Positions 7,575 to 15,112 of a DNA stretch of 64,000 nucleotides are shown here, in pieces. Within the stretch, counting starts at the first letter, position 1. Each line of letters opens with the position of its first letter. The notes beneath the pieces were generated by a model, which made no database searches, was not told the DNA's origin, and was given only the letters and a program-made list of their open reading frames with translations. The position numbers were made by a program, and so were the translations under genes. The stretch lies in assembly GCA_021774795.1 (NCBI GenBank), contig JAJFIR010000008.1, positions 1-64,000 of the forward strand, given 5' to 3'. Source of the DNA: Emcibacteraceae bacterium (GTDB taxonomy: Bacteria > Pseudomonadota > Alphaproteobacteria > Sphingomonadales > Emcibacteraceae).

Positions 7575-8567
7575 TTAAAATGGAATAGGATCAAATTCCT
7601 CTTCTACAGGCGTTACTTTTTCTAATACCTCTGTCAATTCTGCAAACAAATCATCCTCAATTTTATTTTTGTGAGAGTCGGCAATAGTCGATAAGAATCC
7701 ATATACATCTGGATCACCGATGATCCAATGGATTTGGTTGTTCTCTAGTGATGCAGAAATGAGTTCATTTGACTGCGCTGAACTAAAATCATCATATTGG
7801 GCGAGTTTAGCAACTAATGTGTGAGTTGTTGCAAAATCAGAACTAATAATGAAATCTTTGATCAGAAGTTCTTTCTCCAGTTCAGAAGCAAGATTTATAT
7901 CTGGGAAATGCTCTTTAAAATAGGTCGACAATCTTCGATAACAATAAATATTGGAAGATTTGGTTATCTTCCATTCAACAGCGAGAAATTCCTTAGGTTC
8001 ACTTTCATCAAGAACAGAGAAAAAATCTCTATCATCTGCCACCAGAAATAAATCGCATTCTGACGGTACATTTTGCAACAAAGTCTCCCAGTTTATAGCA
8101 TCACCAAACGATCCATTTTTTCCGGGTGGATTTCCAACTTCCATTCTAAGTCGAGCGGCATCAACCAATTCCATACTTGTTTCTATGACATTTGCTTTAT
8201 TGAACAATTCTTGAATTATTGTGTCAGCTTTCAGGGAATTACTATCAACGTCATTTGAAATTATGTCTAGCAATTCTGCGTGTTGTTTTGCGTAATCTTT
8301 TTGTAGCTTTCTTAGTGCTGGGTATTCTTTGTAATCTTTACATAGCTGAGGGAAATGGAGATTTAGTTTTTGCTCTTTGAGACGTTTTATCGCATCAGCG
8401 ATTTTAATTTCCCTATTTCTCAAATACTCGCTCTTTACTTGCTCAGTTAAGTAAAGTGTGATCTGACCCTTTTCAATCAGAACCGATAATTTTCGTAATT
8501 CTTCAAGATCATCATTTGTCAAATGATAGAATGAAAGAAAAATATTTGTATCAATAAATAGATGCAT
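7575..8567 (-). CDS. PIN-domain nuclease-like protein (DUF4935 type)
   Basis: The protein has 330 residues. The N-terminus HLFIDTNIF places the first catalytic Asp at residue 6. FGDAINWE and FLVADDRDFFSVL supply the later acidic residues of a PIN active site, in an insertion-rich domain of about 200 residues as in DUF4935 proteins. About 220-330 is unrecognised and partly acidic. PIN domains are metal-dependent RNases, often toxins. There is no VapB-like antitoxin next to it. Instead it is divergent from a HEPN gene across a 171-nt gap carrying an inverted repeat, so the two may share regulation. It ends 265 nt upstream of the resolvase start on the same strand. Confidence 0.8.
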   Translation of the reverse strand: MHLFIDTNIFLSFYHLTNDDLEELRKLSVLIEKGQITLYLTEQVKSEYLRNREIKIADAIKRLKEQKLNLHFPQLCKDYKEYPALRKLQKDYAKQHAELLDIISNDVDSNSLKADTIIQELFNKANVIETSMELVDAARLRMEVGNPPGKNGSFGDAINWETLLQNVPSECDLFLVADDRDFFSVLDESEPKEFLAVEWKITKSSNIYCYRRLSTYFKEHFPDINLASELEKELLIKDFIISSDFATTHTLVAKLAQYDDFSSAQSNELISASLENNQIHWIIGDPDVYGFLSTIADSHKNKIEDDLFAELTEVLEKVTPVEEEFDPIPF

Positions 8568-8645
8568 TTTACCGGGTTCTTCGTCAGGTTTTACGAATTA
8601 CTATTTAGGGAATAAAACTATTCGGTAAATTACCCCCTTTAAGTA

Positions 8646-8667
8646 AATAATATTGATGTATATTATT
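8646..8667. promoter_or_regulatory. Inverted repeat in divergent PIN/HEPN promoter region
   Basis: AATAATAT (8646-8653) and ATATTATT (8660-8667) form a perfect 8-bp inverted repeat with loop TGATGT, midway between the divergent PIN and HEPN genes. A symmetric AT-rich site at this place would suit an operator controlling both genes. AT-richness means chance is possible. Confidence 0.35.
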
Positions 8668-8738
8668 AGAGGTTGCAAGAAGTTTGTAATAATCACCAAG
8701 TTTAAATTTTAACGGAATTTATTAGGTAGGAAAAACAG

Positions 8739-9704
8739 TTGGGAAAACACACAACTTATCGATCTAGATTTAGGTTCCGTTTAGAAAAAACCTTCAATCT
8801 CGATATTAATGAACATCGATTCAATCTAGATGGATATGAGGTTGTCTTGTCCGCTCCTGATCCTGAAGAAAAGATAAAAGATAGTAAGTGGTTAATAATG
8901 AATACATATGGATTTTGCAACGAGGTAGAAGCAAAAGAATTTTCAGAAAAACTAAAGGCTTCTTGCGAATTAAGTAGCGTCTCAGCAAGAATAGGAATTG
9001 ACTCTGGGACTGAAAAAATTACTTCAGCTTTCTTTATGCCATTCGTAGAGAAATACAAAAAGGAAACAGGGCATACTCTTATTCCAAACCGTCATGGAAT
9101 TGACGTATTTATTGATGACCCAAATATTCGCATCGCTAACATTACCGCTGCTGGTACCGTATCAACAGATGTAAACCCATTTATTAGTGATTTACCTATG
9201 ATCTTTAGCGAAATTGAAGACATATCAAGTGAAACTAAAGATATAATATTGTTAATGAACTATGCGTTGATGCGGCCCGACCCAGTAGCAAGGATAGTAT
9301 TCTCTATCTCAGCAGTAGAAATGTTAGGTCAAAATGAAAATTGGACTGACGCTCAGAAAGAGCTATTGAATAAGCTTTCCGGAATTGCCCAGAAAAGTAA
9401 AATTGGTACTTCCAAAGAACGAATGGAAGTCGTAAATGTGGTTAAAAAGGGATTGCATCGCCTATCGTTGAGGCAAGGAGTTTTGCGATTGTTGGATGCG
9501 CTTGATTTAAACCATTTAGCTAAAAATTGGGATGAATTATATAACGATAGAAGCAAGTTAGTGCACGGGATGGCCCCGAAACCCGGTATAGATTATAACA
9601 AATTATCAAATAAGGTTGTCTCTTTATGCGGTCAGATTTTGTTAACAAGAATTGCAAAAGAGGTCCCAAGTATTGAGAAAAACATTGGAGTAAAATACTA
9701 CTAA
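8739..9704 (+). CDS. HEPN-domain protein, divergent from PIN gene
   Basis: The protein has 321 residues, with a TTG start at 8739 preceded by ggtagg at suitable spacing. About 1-150 is an unrecognised alpha/beta part. About 160-310 is helical and ends with N-D-R271-S-K-L-V-H276-G, the R-x4-H HEPN signature; the preceding MRPDPVARIVFSISAVEMLG helix is also typical of this large HEPN group. It is the third HEPN protein in island 1. The gene runs convergently into the GHKL ATPase-nuclease gene (81-nt gap) and divergently from the PIN gene. RNase activity is inferred from the motif. A non-catalytic HEPN role (nucleotidyl acceptor or antitoxin partner) is the main alternative. Confidence 0.7.
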   Translation: MGKHTTYRSRFRFRLEKTFNLDINEHRFNLDGYEVVLSAPDPEEKIKDSKWLIMNTYGFCNEVEAKEFSEKLKASCELSSVSARIGIDSGTEKITSAFFMPFVEKYKKETGHTLIPNRHGIDVFIDDPNIRIANITAAGTVSTDVNPFISDLPMIFSEIEDISSETKDIILLMNYALMRPDPVARIVFSISAVEMLGQNENWTDAQKELLNKLSGIAQKSKIGTSKERMEVVNVVKKGLHRLSLRQGVLRLLDALDLNHLAKNWDELYNDRSKLVHGMAPKPGIDYNKLSNKVVSLCGQILLTRIAKEVPSIEKNIGVKYY

Positions 9705-9785
9705 TGAAAAGAGAACAATTATATAAATTAGCGCTAGTAAGAGAATGAGTGAGGGTGCATTTTAAATGATAATTCTATCAGACGA

Positions 9786-11816
9786 TTAGTCGCTTTCGAA
9801 ATAATTTTCAACACCGAGACCTGCTCTGTCGAAAAACGCTTTGTTACGCTCCCTTGCGTCTTCTATGATCATGTCCCATCCGATTAATTCAATATATCCG
9901 TTGAATCCGTTCCTCGGTTGGTACAAACGACCTCTACCATCGAATGTTGGGGTCCAAGAATATGTCCACTCATCAAGCTTGCCCACAATATCTGCTACTA
10001 TATAGCAATGAAACACTGTATTTTGTTGTGTCAACTTTATTGGCCGTCCGTTAACATCTAGTTCTTTGTTGTCGAGAAGTCTTTTAATATATCTCTCAAC
10101 CTGCATCTGCGGGTTTTCATCATTATTGTAAGTCTTTCTTCCTGGTCGCTTAAATTCTATCAGCAGTACTTTTGAACCATTCTCTCTTTCGCGCAAGCCA
10201 TGTACTTTGTCAAAAAGAATTAGATCAGGCCTATCTTCTGAATCATATGTTTTTGAAAGGTCATTAAATGATGCATCGGAACTAAAGTATTGCGCGAATG
10301 TTAATCTTTCGTCAACAAGCCAAAGATCATGTGAAGAAGCGGCCTTCACCTTTTTACCCGTATCTCCAAATGTATTAACCCTCATAGGACAAATGAATGA
10401 ATGTAATAAATCTTCTCTTTGAAAGGAACTATCTTTTTCCTCATCTTGAAATTTTTGCAGCAATATTTCTATAAAATCAATTACAACTTTTCTTCTAACA
10501 ATATATTCAGCGAGGCTTTTTTTCTCAGAGTCCTCGATATAATTAGATGCCTCCTTAATAGTATCGTTAAAATCTTCCGCACTAAAATCTCCCTCCTTCA
10601 TTTTTTTGAGTGCTGCTCTAATTTTTACCTTTTGTTTTTGATCTCTTCTGAACCGTTCCCTAGATAAGTGTCCGTATATTGCATCGTCAACAAGTTCGCC
10701 ACTGGGGAGATGTTTTTGCAACTCCTTAATCTCACCAAATGATACAGACGGATATTCATTTACAACGGTAGTGACAACTTGTTGTTGTTTTTCTCTATGT
10801 TCTTTAAGAGGTTCTTCTAGGAATTTCTCAATATACTCAAAACAAACTTTATTGATGATATTGTCTATAACACTATCTTCAAATACAAAGCTGGTTCTTT
10901 CTTGATTAACATGAGTGTCTAAGTAATCTCCGTAAACACAGGCATGGAATGCACGGTCACCATTGTCGCCAAAGTACTTAATTCCCAATTTTCCATCTAA
11001 CTTTTGAGATACAACCGTTCGATCATGCGCAATAAAGTGTATGAAGTGATTGCCTTTTAGGTCAGAACTGAGAAGTTTGTCACACTCCATCATCACTAAA
11101 CGCATAACACCATAATCGTGCGTATCTATATTCTCTTCCGTTCTCTCATTGGAAATAAAAGATTTGATCTCCTCTGGATAGTTCTTAGTTTCTCCATTTA
11201 TTATGACTGCCATTTTGGGGGATTTATCGCTAATAAATGCTGGCAAAAAATGAGAAGCTATATATTGAAATGCATATTGTGATCTTGAAGGAAACTTGTT
11301 TTTGTATTCACTGCTTTTCAAGCCTTCGAAAAAAATTGATACACCTGTTGAGAAAGAACCTGCATCGCTATCGAGTTTATCTATTGTTTCATTTGAGATT
11401 TGATTTGTGTTAGACAGTAGAAATTCAAACTTTCTATAGAATATTGAACCATTTTTCTCAAAATTTGAATCAATTTTAATTCTCTCAAAACAGTCCAGCC
11501 ACAAGAGACGCCCTACACCTTTGCCGCCGATTGTAATTTTATTATCTGTGTCCGTGGTGATAAATGCGACATAGTTTTTTTCGTTCAACCCTATACCATT
11601 ATCAACAACAGAGGCATGAAATGAATTATCCTTACTAGGTAAAACAATTTCAACTTCAATTTTACCAACATTATTTACATTGTCTTCATATTTTTCGATT
11701 GTTGAATGAATAGAATTACTAATGGCTTCAAAAAGCGGGATCATAGCTTCCGAAGCTCGTGTAGGTTTTGGTAAACGCTCTACTCGTTTGACAATATCAG
11801 ACTTTAAAGAGGTCAT
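9786..11816 (-). CDS. GHKL ATPase fused to a Shedu-like PD-(D/E)XK nuclease domain
   Basis: The protein has 676 residues and the ATG is preceded by GGAGGT. The N-terminus is a GHKL (Hsp90/MutL/MORC) ATPase: E30-AISN34 box, D72-N-G-I-G76, and GGKGVGRL at 98-104. A middle region of about 330-480 is charged and helical. The C-terminus has RPDLILF (D531), then L-L-I-E554-F-K556-R-P, and a QMQVERYI helix, the same order as in the Shedu protein at 4988 (V-I-E-I-K-R-P, VMQVEKYI). I infer an ATP-controlled nuclease that senses phage or foreign DNA. GHKL-nuclease fusions are known in defence islands; I cannot match this one to a named system. Confidence 0.8.
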   Translation of the reverse strand: MTSLKSDIVKRVERLPKPTRASEAMIPLFEAISNSIHSTIEKYEDNVNNVGKIEVEIVLPSKDNSFHASVVDNGIGLNEKNYVAFITTDTDNKITIGGKGVGRLLWLDCFERIKIDSNFEKNGSIFYRKFEFLLSNTNQISNETIDKLDSDAGSFSTGVSIFFEGLKSSEYKNKFPSRSQYAFQYIASHFLPAFISDKSPKMAVIINGETKNYPEEIKSFISNERTEENIDTHDYGVMRLVMMECDKLLSSDLKGNHFIHFIAHDRTVVSQKLDGKLGIKYFGDNGDRAFHACVYGDYLDTHVNQERTSFVFEDSVIDNIINKVCFEYIEKFLEEPLKEHREKQQQVVTTVVNEYPSVSFGEIKELQKHLPSGELVDDAIYGHLSRERFRRDQKQKVKIRAALKKMKEGDFSAEDFNDTIKEASNYIEDSEKKSLAEYIVRRKVVIDFIEILLQKFQDEEKDSSFQREDLLHSFICPMRVNTFGDTGKKVKAASSHDLWLVDERLTFAQYFSSDASFNDLSKTYDSEDRPDLILFDKVHGLRERENGSKVLLIEFKRPGRKTYNNDENPQMQVERYIKRLLDNKELDVNGRPIKLTQQNTVFHCYIVADIVGKLDEWTYSWTPTFDGRGRLYQPRNGFNGYIELIGWDMIIEDARERNKAFFDRAGLGVENYFESD

Positions 11817-11946
11817 TGTATACCTCCAAATTGTTTATTTTTTTGTTTTTAGAATACATCTCTATGTTATTCCCCCATCATGAAGCAAAAATTATATGTT
11901 AGATAACGAACACTTGCAAATTACTTTTATCAGATCAAATAAGAAA

Positions 11947-11978
11947 CAGGCCAGGTCCTTGGGGGGAAACCTAGCCTG
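11947..11978 (-). other. Hairpin H1 with TTCCCCCC loop
   Basis: Read on the minus strand, CAGGCTAGGT and ACCTGGCCTG pair over 10 positions (one G-U wobble) around the loop TTCCCCCCAAGG. On the plus strand that wobble would be an A-C mismatch, so the minus strand is the likelier RNA. A U-rich stretch (TTTCTTATTTG) follows, so this could be an intrinsic terminator or the end of a small RNA. Three relatives with the same loop motif lie in island 2 (32330, 38431, 41853). It lies upstream of the GHKL gene, in the 266-nt gap after gene 12083-12658. Confidence 0.55.
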
Positions 11979-12082
11979 CTTACCCGGATGAGTATAAGCT
12001 CAAATGGATAATTTAATATACCACAACTAGCACAAATATAAAGTAAGCGTCCCTGATTACTCATAACCGTGTGCCATTTGAT

Positions 12083-12658
12083 CTAAAGTCCATCCTTATT
12101 TTCATTCTCCGTATCAACTTCAAGTCGCTCCGCAACTAGTTGATTTGCATATCCTAATTGCGAATAGGTGATCTTTAAACGGAATCGAGGATAGTCTGTG
12201 CATTTCAGCTCAACCCGTCCGGGGCTGTATTTTCCGTCACTCCCACCAAAGGTAAAAATCTTCTGATACTCATGTCCGTAATCTGCGTAGCGATGTGGGC
12301 CATATTTACGTTGTAGAATAATTTGCAATTGTTCGCGCTTTTGTTTGCACATGTTTTCCGATTGAATATCACTATATGCAGTTACGTATGCGATGGTTCC
12401 TGTTATGGGCGTTCGAACCGTGGCATAGTGCTTGAAATCTTTATAGGGAACTTTTGGTTCCACCCAATAGGTGTCGGTAGAGTCTTCCGCTTTTCCTAGG
12501 GTATCCTCCAATTCTAAGATGTCGCCCAAATTAAAACCGAAACCACCCAGTACGGGTTCATAGTTTTTTAATTGTGCGTGAGTTAATTGCGCATTGCCGA
12601 AAAATGACAACTGCAATAAAAATATATAACCCAATGTTTTCATAATATTCTTTTTCAC
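12083..12658 (-). CDS. Hypothetical exported protein
   Basis: I start it at GTG 12658 because GGAGG lies 10 nt upstream; the longer frame from ATG 12676 places that site inside the gene. The result is 191 residues beginning with two Lys and a hydrophobic stretch (TLGYIFLLQLSFFGNAQ) ending in a likely signal-peptidase site after THA. The mature part has no recognised domain; it has two Cys (MCKQKR, LKCTDYP) that could form a disulphide in the periplasm. No neighbour suggests a role. It sits between the ATPase-nuclease gene and the divergently oriented XRE regulator gene. Confidence 0.65.
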   Translation of the reverse strand: MKKNIMKTLGYIFLLQLSFFGNAQLTHAQLKNYEPVLGGFGFNLGDILELEDTLGKAEDSTDTYWVEPKVPYKDFKHYATVRTPITGTIAYVTAYSDIQSENMCKQKREQLQIILQRKYGPHRYADYGHEYQKIFTFGGSDGKYSPGRVELKCTDYPRFRLKITYSQLGYANQLVAERLEVDTENENKDGL

Positions 12659-12812
12659 AACTTTACGTCCTCCCATTCAATACATATTTACGTATTATAA
12701 CGGCACTTTTGCTTATAATAAAGAGTTATAATGCATATTTTATGATATGTGCATCATCCCTCCCTAGGATCGATCTGGGTATTCTCTTAGCTTTCAGTTA
12801 GGGAGAATAGAT

Positions 12813-13142
12813 GTGAGCTTACGTGAAGTATTCGGATCAAATTGTCGCCAGTTTCGAAAAGCGGTAGGTTTGACTCAATCAGAATTGGCAGAGAAAGTCG
12901 ACCTCTCTTTAGATATGGTAGGCCGAATGGAACGAGGTGCAGTTGCTCCTTCATTCGACAACATCGAAAAATTGGCTGAAGCATTGAACATTCCAGTGAT
13001 GGCCTTTTTTGGGCAAGGGATCGTCACTTTGCCATCAGGCGACCGTGGCAAACTTCTTCAAACAATAAACGGTACTCTATCCAGAATGAATGAAGATGAA
13101 TTGGCAAAACTTTCAAATATGGTCAAAGCACTGAAGCCATAA
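12813..13142 (+). CDS. XRE-family helix-turn-helix regulator
   Basis: The protein has 109 residues. The GTG start at 12813 is preceded by agggagaa. An XRE/Cro-CI helix-turn-helix occupies about 8-62 (QFRKAVGLTQSELAEKVDLS, LDMVGRMERGAVAPSFDNI, LAEALNIP). The C-terminus is a short helical tail suited to dimer formation. A 16-bp palindrome, TTGCAACCCGTTGCAA, begins four bases after its stop codon and recurs at 13414 and 14979, around the gene at 13451. I infer that this regulator may bind those sites; no direct evidence exists in the sequence. Confidence 0.85.
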   Translation: MSLREVFGSNCRQFRKAVGLTQSELAEKVDLSLDMVGRMERGAVAPSFDNIEKLAEALNIPVMAFFGQGIVTLPSGDRGKLLQTINGTLSRMNEDELAKLSNMVKALKP

Positions 13143-13145
13143 AGT

Positions 13146-13161
13146 TTGCAACCCGTTGCAA
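13146..13161. promoter_or_regulatory. Palindrome copy 1, TTGCAAC-CC-GTTGCAA
   Basis: Arms TTGCAAC and GTTGCAA are perfectly symmetric around CC. The site begins four nucleotides after the stop codon of the XRE gene. The sequence recurs, with the same flanking aagt, at 13414 (reverse orientation) and 14979. Confidence 0.6.
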
Positions 13162-13413
13162 TTTTTTAAATGTGTTCAATTGCATCCGAAAATACCAATA
13201 TCTTGGATTTTTCCCTACCTCTTGAGAAACTTTGACAGCAAACATTGTTTGTCATCAAATTGGTGTAAATATTGGGACTAACTTCCTAAGTATTTGAAAT
13301 CCAACGATGGGTTAAAAAACGTCGTCTAATTTGAACCCCCTTAAAACCTGTCATTGCTACTGGTTCGTTGCTGTTCGCATTAATAATTGTGGAAAGTAAA
13401 CCCTAACGATAAT

Positions 13414-13429
13414 TTGCAACGGGTTGCAA
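13414..13429. promoter_or_regulatory. Palindrome copy 2 (inverted)
   Basis: TTGCAACGGGTTGCAA is the reverse complement of copy 1, with flank cttttaaat matching ttttttaaa after copy 1. It lies 22 nt beyond the stop codon of the gene 13451-14911. Confidence 0.6.
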
Positions 13430-13450
13430 ACTTTTAAATACCGCTTTGGT

Positions 13451-14911
13451 TTATTCTTCATCTAGTAACCCTAGAGCCATATCCTGACGATAAGGATAAA
13501 GAGCTGATCTTAACATGGGAGACAGTGTGAGGACATCTTCCCACACCGTAAAATATTCCCCGGCTGCTGGCCAAGGGAATGTATCTACCGTTATCTCTGG
13601 GTAGTTGTTACATCTAATGTGCCCGTTGATCGCTAGCGCAGACCATATGTTCTCAACAAGTTGATCGTTCTGTATGTGTTGATCTAAAAATCTTAAGAAA
13701 CGTGGGACCAAATGGAAGTATGATGAGCCTTCTACTGGGTTCTCATTTATAGCTGTTACTATTAGCTGGATTATAGTTGCCAGATGGTCCCCCGCGATCC
13801 GGAGCAAACGAGCCATACCATCGAACTCGGTGGAGACACAGTTTCTCCGGTAGGTCGCCCTAGCTGAAGTTTTTTGCTGTGGGGTTCTTGGAGATTCATT
13901 GATCAGGCGTATTCCTTCATGCTGCTCTTCCGTCATTTCGAATGGCATGTGAGATAGGTTGTCCCGAAGACTTGTATATTTACGTAGCTCAAATCTGATC
14001 ACTGTCCTCGACTTGGGATATATGACGAGCCTCAGCTTGTTTGCTAATTTTAGGTGAATAGAAACGGAGTTTTGTATTTGAAAGGTGCTAATAGGCTGTC
14101 CACGCGGCGGGTCAGTGTATATTCTAAACTCCGGTTCTTCATACACCATCGGGATATAGCGTGCTAAATTCGCCATCAGAGCAATAGCGTCTGGGTAGTA
14201 GTATTCGTGGTAGACTTCAGACTGCGAGATCGACCAGTTATCCCAATTATAATCAATGTTCAATCCATTAGGTACCGCGTACTGATTGATAGTGTCCTCG
14301 AACCAGCTCCGTACATCATCCATGAGGCCCAGAAAGGATGGATTAGGACTTGCCCCACGGTCGTCTCTTAAGAAGTGCCAGTAGGTCTCGTAACCGCGAT
14401 CAATATAGTTATCTTTATAATCCAAAGTAGCACGTCTGATCGCATTCCGACGGGCGCGATCTAAGGTCACAAACCTCTCTTGCGACGCTGGGACATCAGG
14501 TCCATAGGCAAGGAAACGGGTTGGATTTAGACAAACATCAATGGTCATCTTAAAGCGGTTGTTAGATAGTCTTTGGAAGTCGATCTCTGAGCCAGATAGA
14601 AATCTGTCCTCACCCTTTCTGATTACCGTGCTTATTTTGCCCGGACGCGGGCGGTTGAACTCTGAACGTGCCCTTCCACGTCCTAGTCTCCAAGTGATTG
14701 CCCTCATAAATCGGTCGATGTCGTCATAGTTACAGTCAGAGACAATATGACGTTCAAACCTTATAACAAGTCTATCTGGTATAGTCGTGTGTTCTACCGT
14801 GCGGAAGTCATTAAATCTAAACACTGGCCGGAGAGTTGATCGGCTTCTTATTAACGGAGTGGTTCTAGGTAGTGTTCGCCGCCGCAGTTGTATCGGCTCT
14901 TCGTCACTCAT
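13451..14911 (-). CDS. Unrecognised 486-residue protein flanked by palindromes
   Basis: The protein has 486 residues, with an ATG preceded by GGGGCGAAAG. I do not recognise the family. The N-terminus is basic (RRRTLPRTTPLIRSRS); there is no signal peptide or membrane helix. A conserved-looking beta stretch near 300, LANKLRLVIYPKSRTVIRFE, weakly recalls the strand before LRxE in some plasmid/phage replication initiators, but no HUH motif is visible, so I do not call it Rep. Base composition is richer in G+C than its neighbours by eye, suggesting separate acquisition. Palindrome copies flank it (13414 and 14979), and an XRE gene lies beyond its 3' end. The island integrase gene is the next gene upstream. 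Confidence 0.7.
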   Translation of the reverse strand: MSDEEPIQLRRRTLPRTTPLIRSRSTLRPVFRFNDFRTVEHTTIPDRLVIRFERHIVSDCNYDDIDRFMRAITWRLGRGRARSEFNRPRPGKISTVIRKGEDRFLSGSEIDFQRLSNNRFKMTIDVCLNPTRFLAYGPDVPASQERFVTLDRARRNAIRRATLDYKDNYIDRGYETYWHFLRDDRGASPNPSFLGLMDDVRSWFEDTINQYAVPNGLNIDYNWDNWSISQSEVYHEYYYPDAIALMANLARYIPMVYEEPEFRIYTDPPRGQPISTFQIQNSVSIHLKLANKLRLVIYPKSRTVIRFELRKYTSLRDNLSHMPFEMTEEQHEGIRLINESPRTPQQKTSARATYRRNCVSTEFDGMARLLRIAGDHLATIIQLIVTAINENPVEGSSYFHLVPRFLRFLDQHIQNDQLVENIWSALAINGHIRCNNYPEITVDTFPWPAAGEYFTVWEDVLTLSPMLRSALYPYRQDMALGLLDEE

Positions 14912-14978
14912 TCTTTCGCCCCTCTTTTAGATCATCCGTTGTTTGTCCATAATTCATTATATAATCCGTTCTCGCCGA

Positions 14979-14993
14979 TGCAACCCGTTGCAA
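14979..14993. promoter_or_regulatory. Palindrome copy 3, upstream of the 486-residue gene
   Basis: TGCAACCCGTTGCAA lies 68 nt upstream of the ATG at 14911, followed by aacttg as in copies 1 and 2. It lacks only the first T of the 16-mer. Its place fits an operator for the minus-strand gene. Confidence 0.6.
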
Positions 14994-15112
14994 ACTTGAA
15001 TATGCGGTGGTGGTTTAATCACGGTGAATTTGGCTGGACAGTGAACGTAGTTGATTATTGGAGTTTGCGCAGAGGTAGTTATGCCTAATAGTAGGGAGCA
15101 CCGTTCCGGCTC

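Larger units (their letters stand above)
13143..13450. other. 308-nt gap between convergent genes, framed by inverted palindrome copies
   Basis: No gene is seen. Copies of the TTGCAACCCGTTGCAA palindrome lie near each edge in inverted orientation (13146-13161 and 13414-13429), and both share flanking AAGTTTGCAAC/…TTTTAAA context. Operators at the 3' ends of two convergent genes are odd, so the gap may hold a small RNA, an origin-like sequence or a protein-DNA loop site. Confidence 0.4.
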
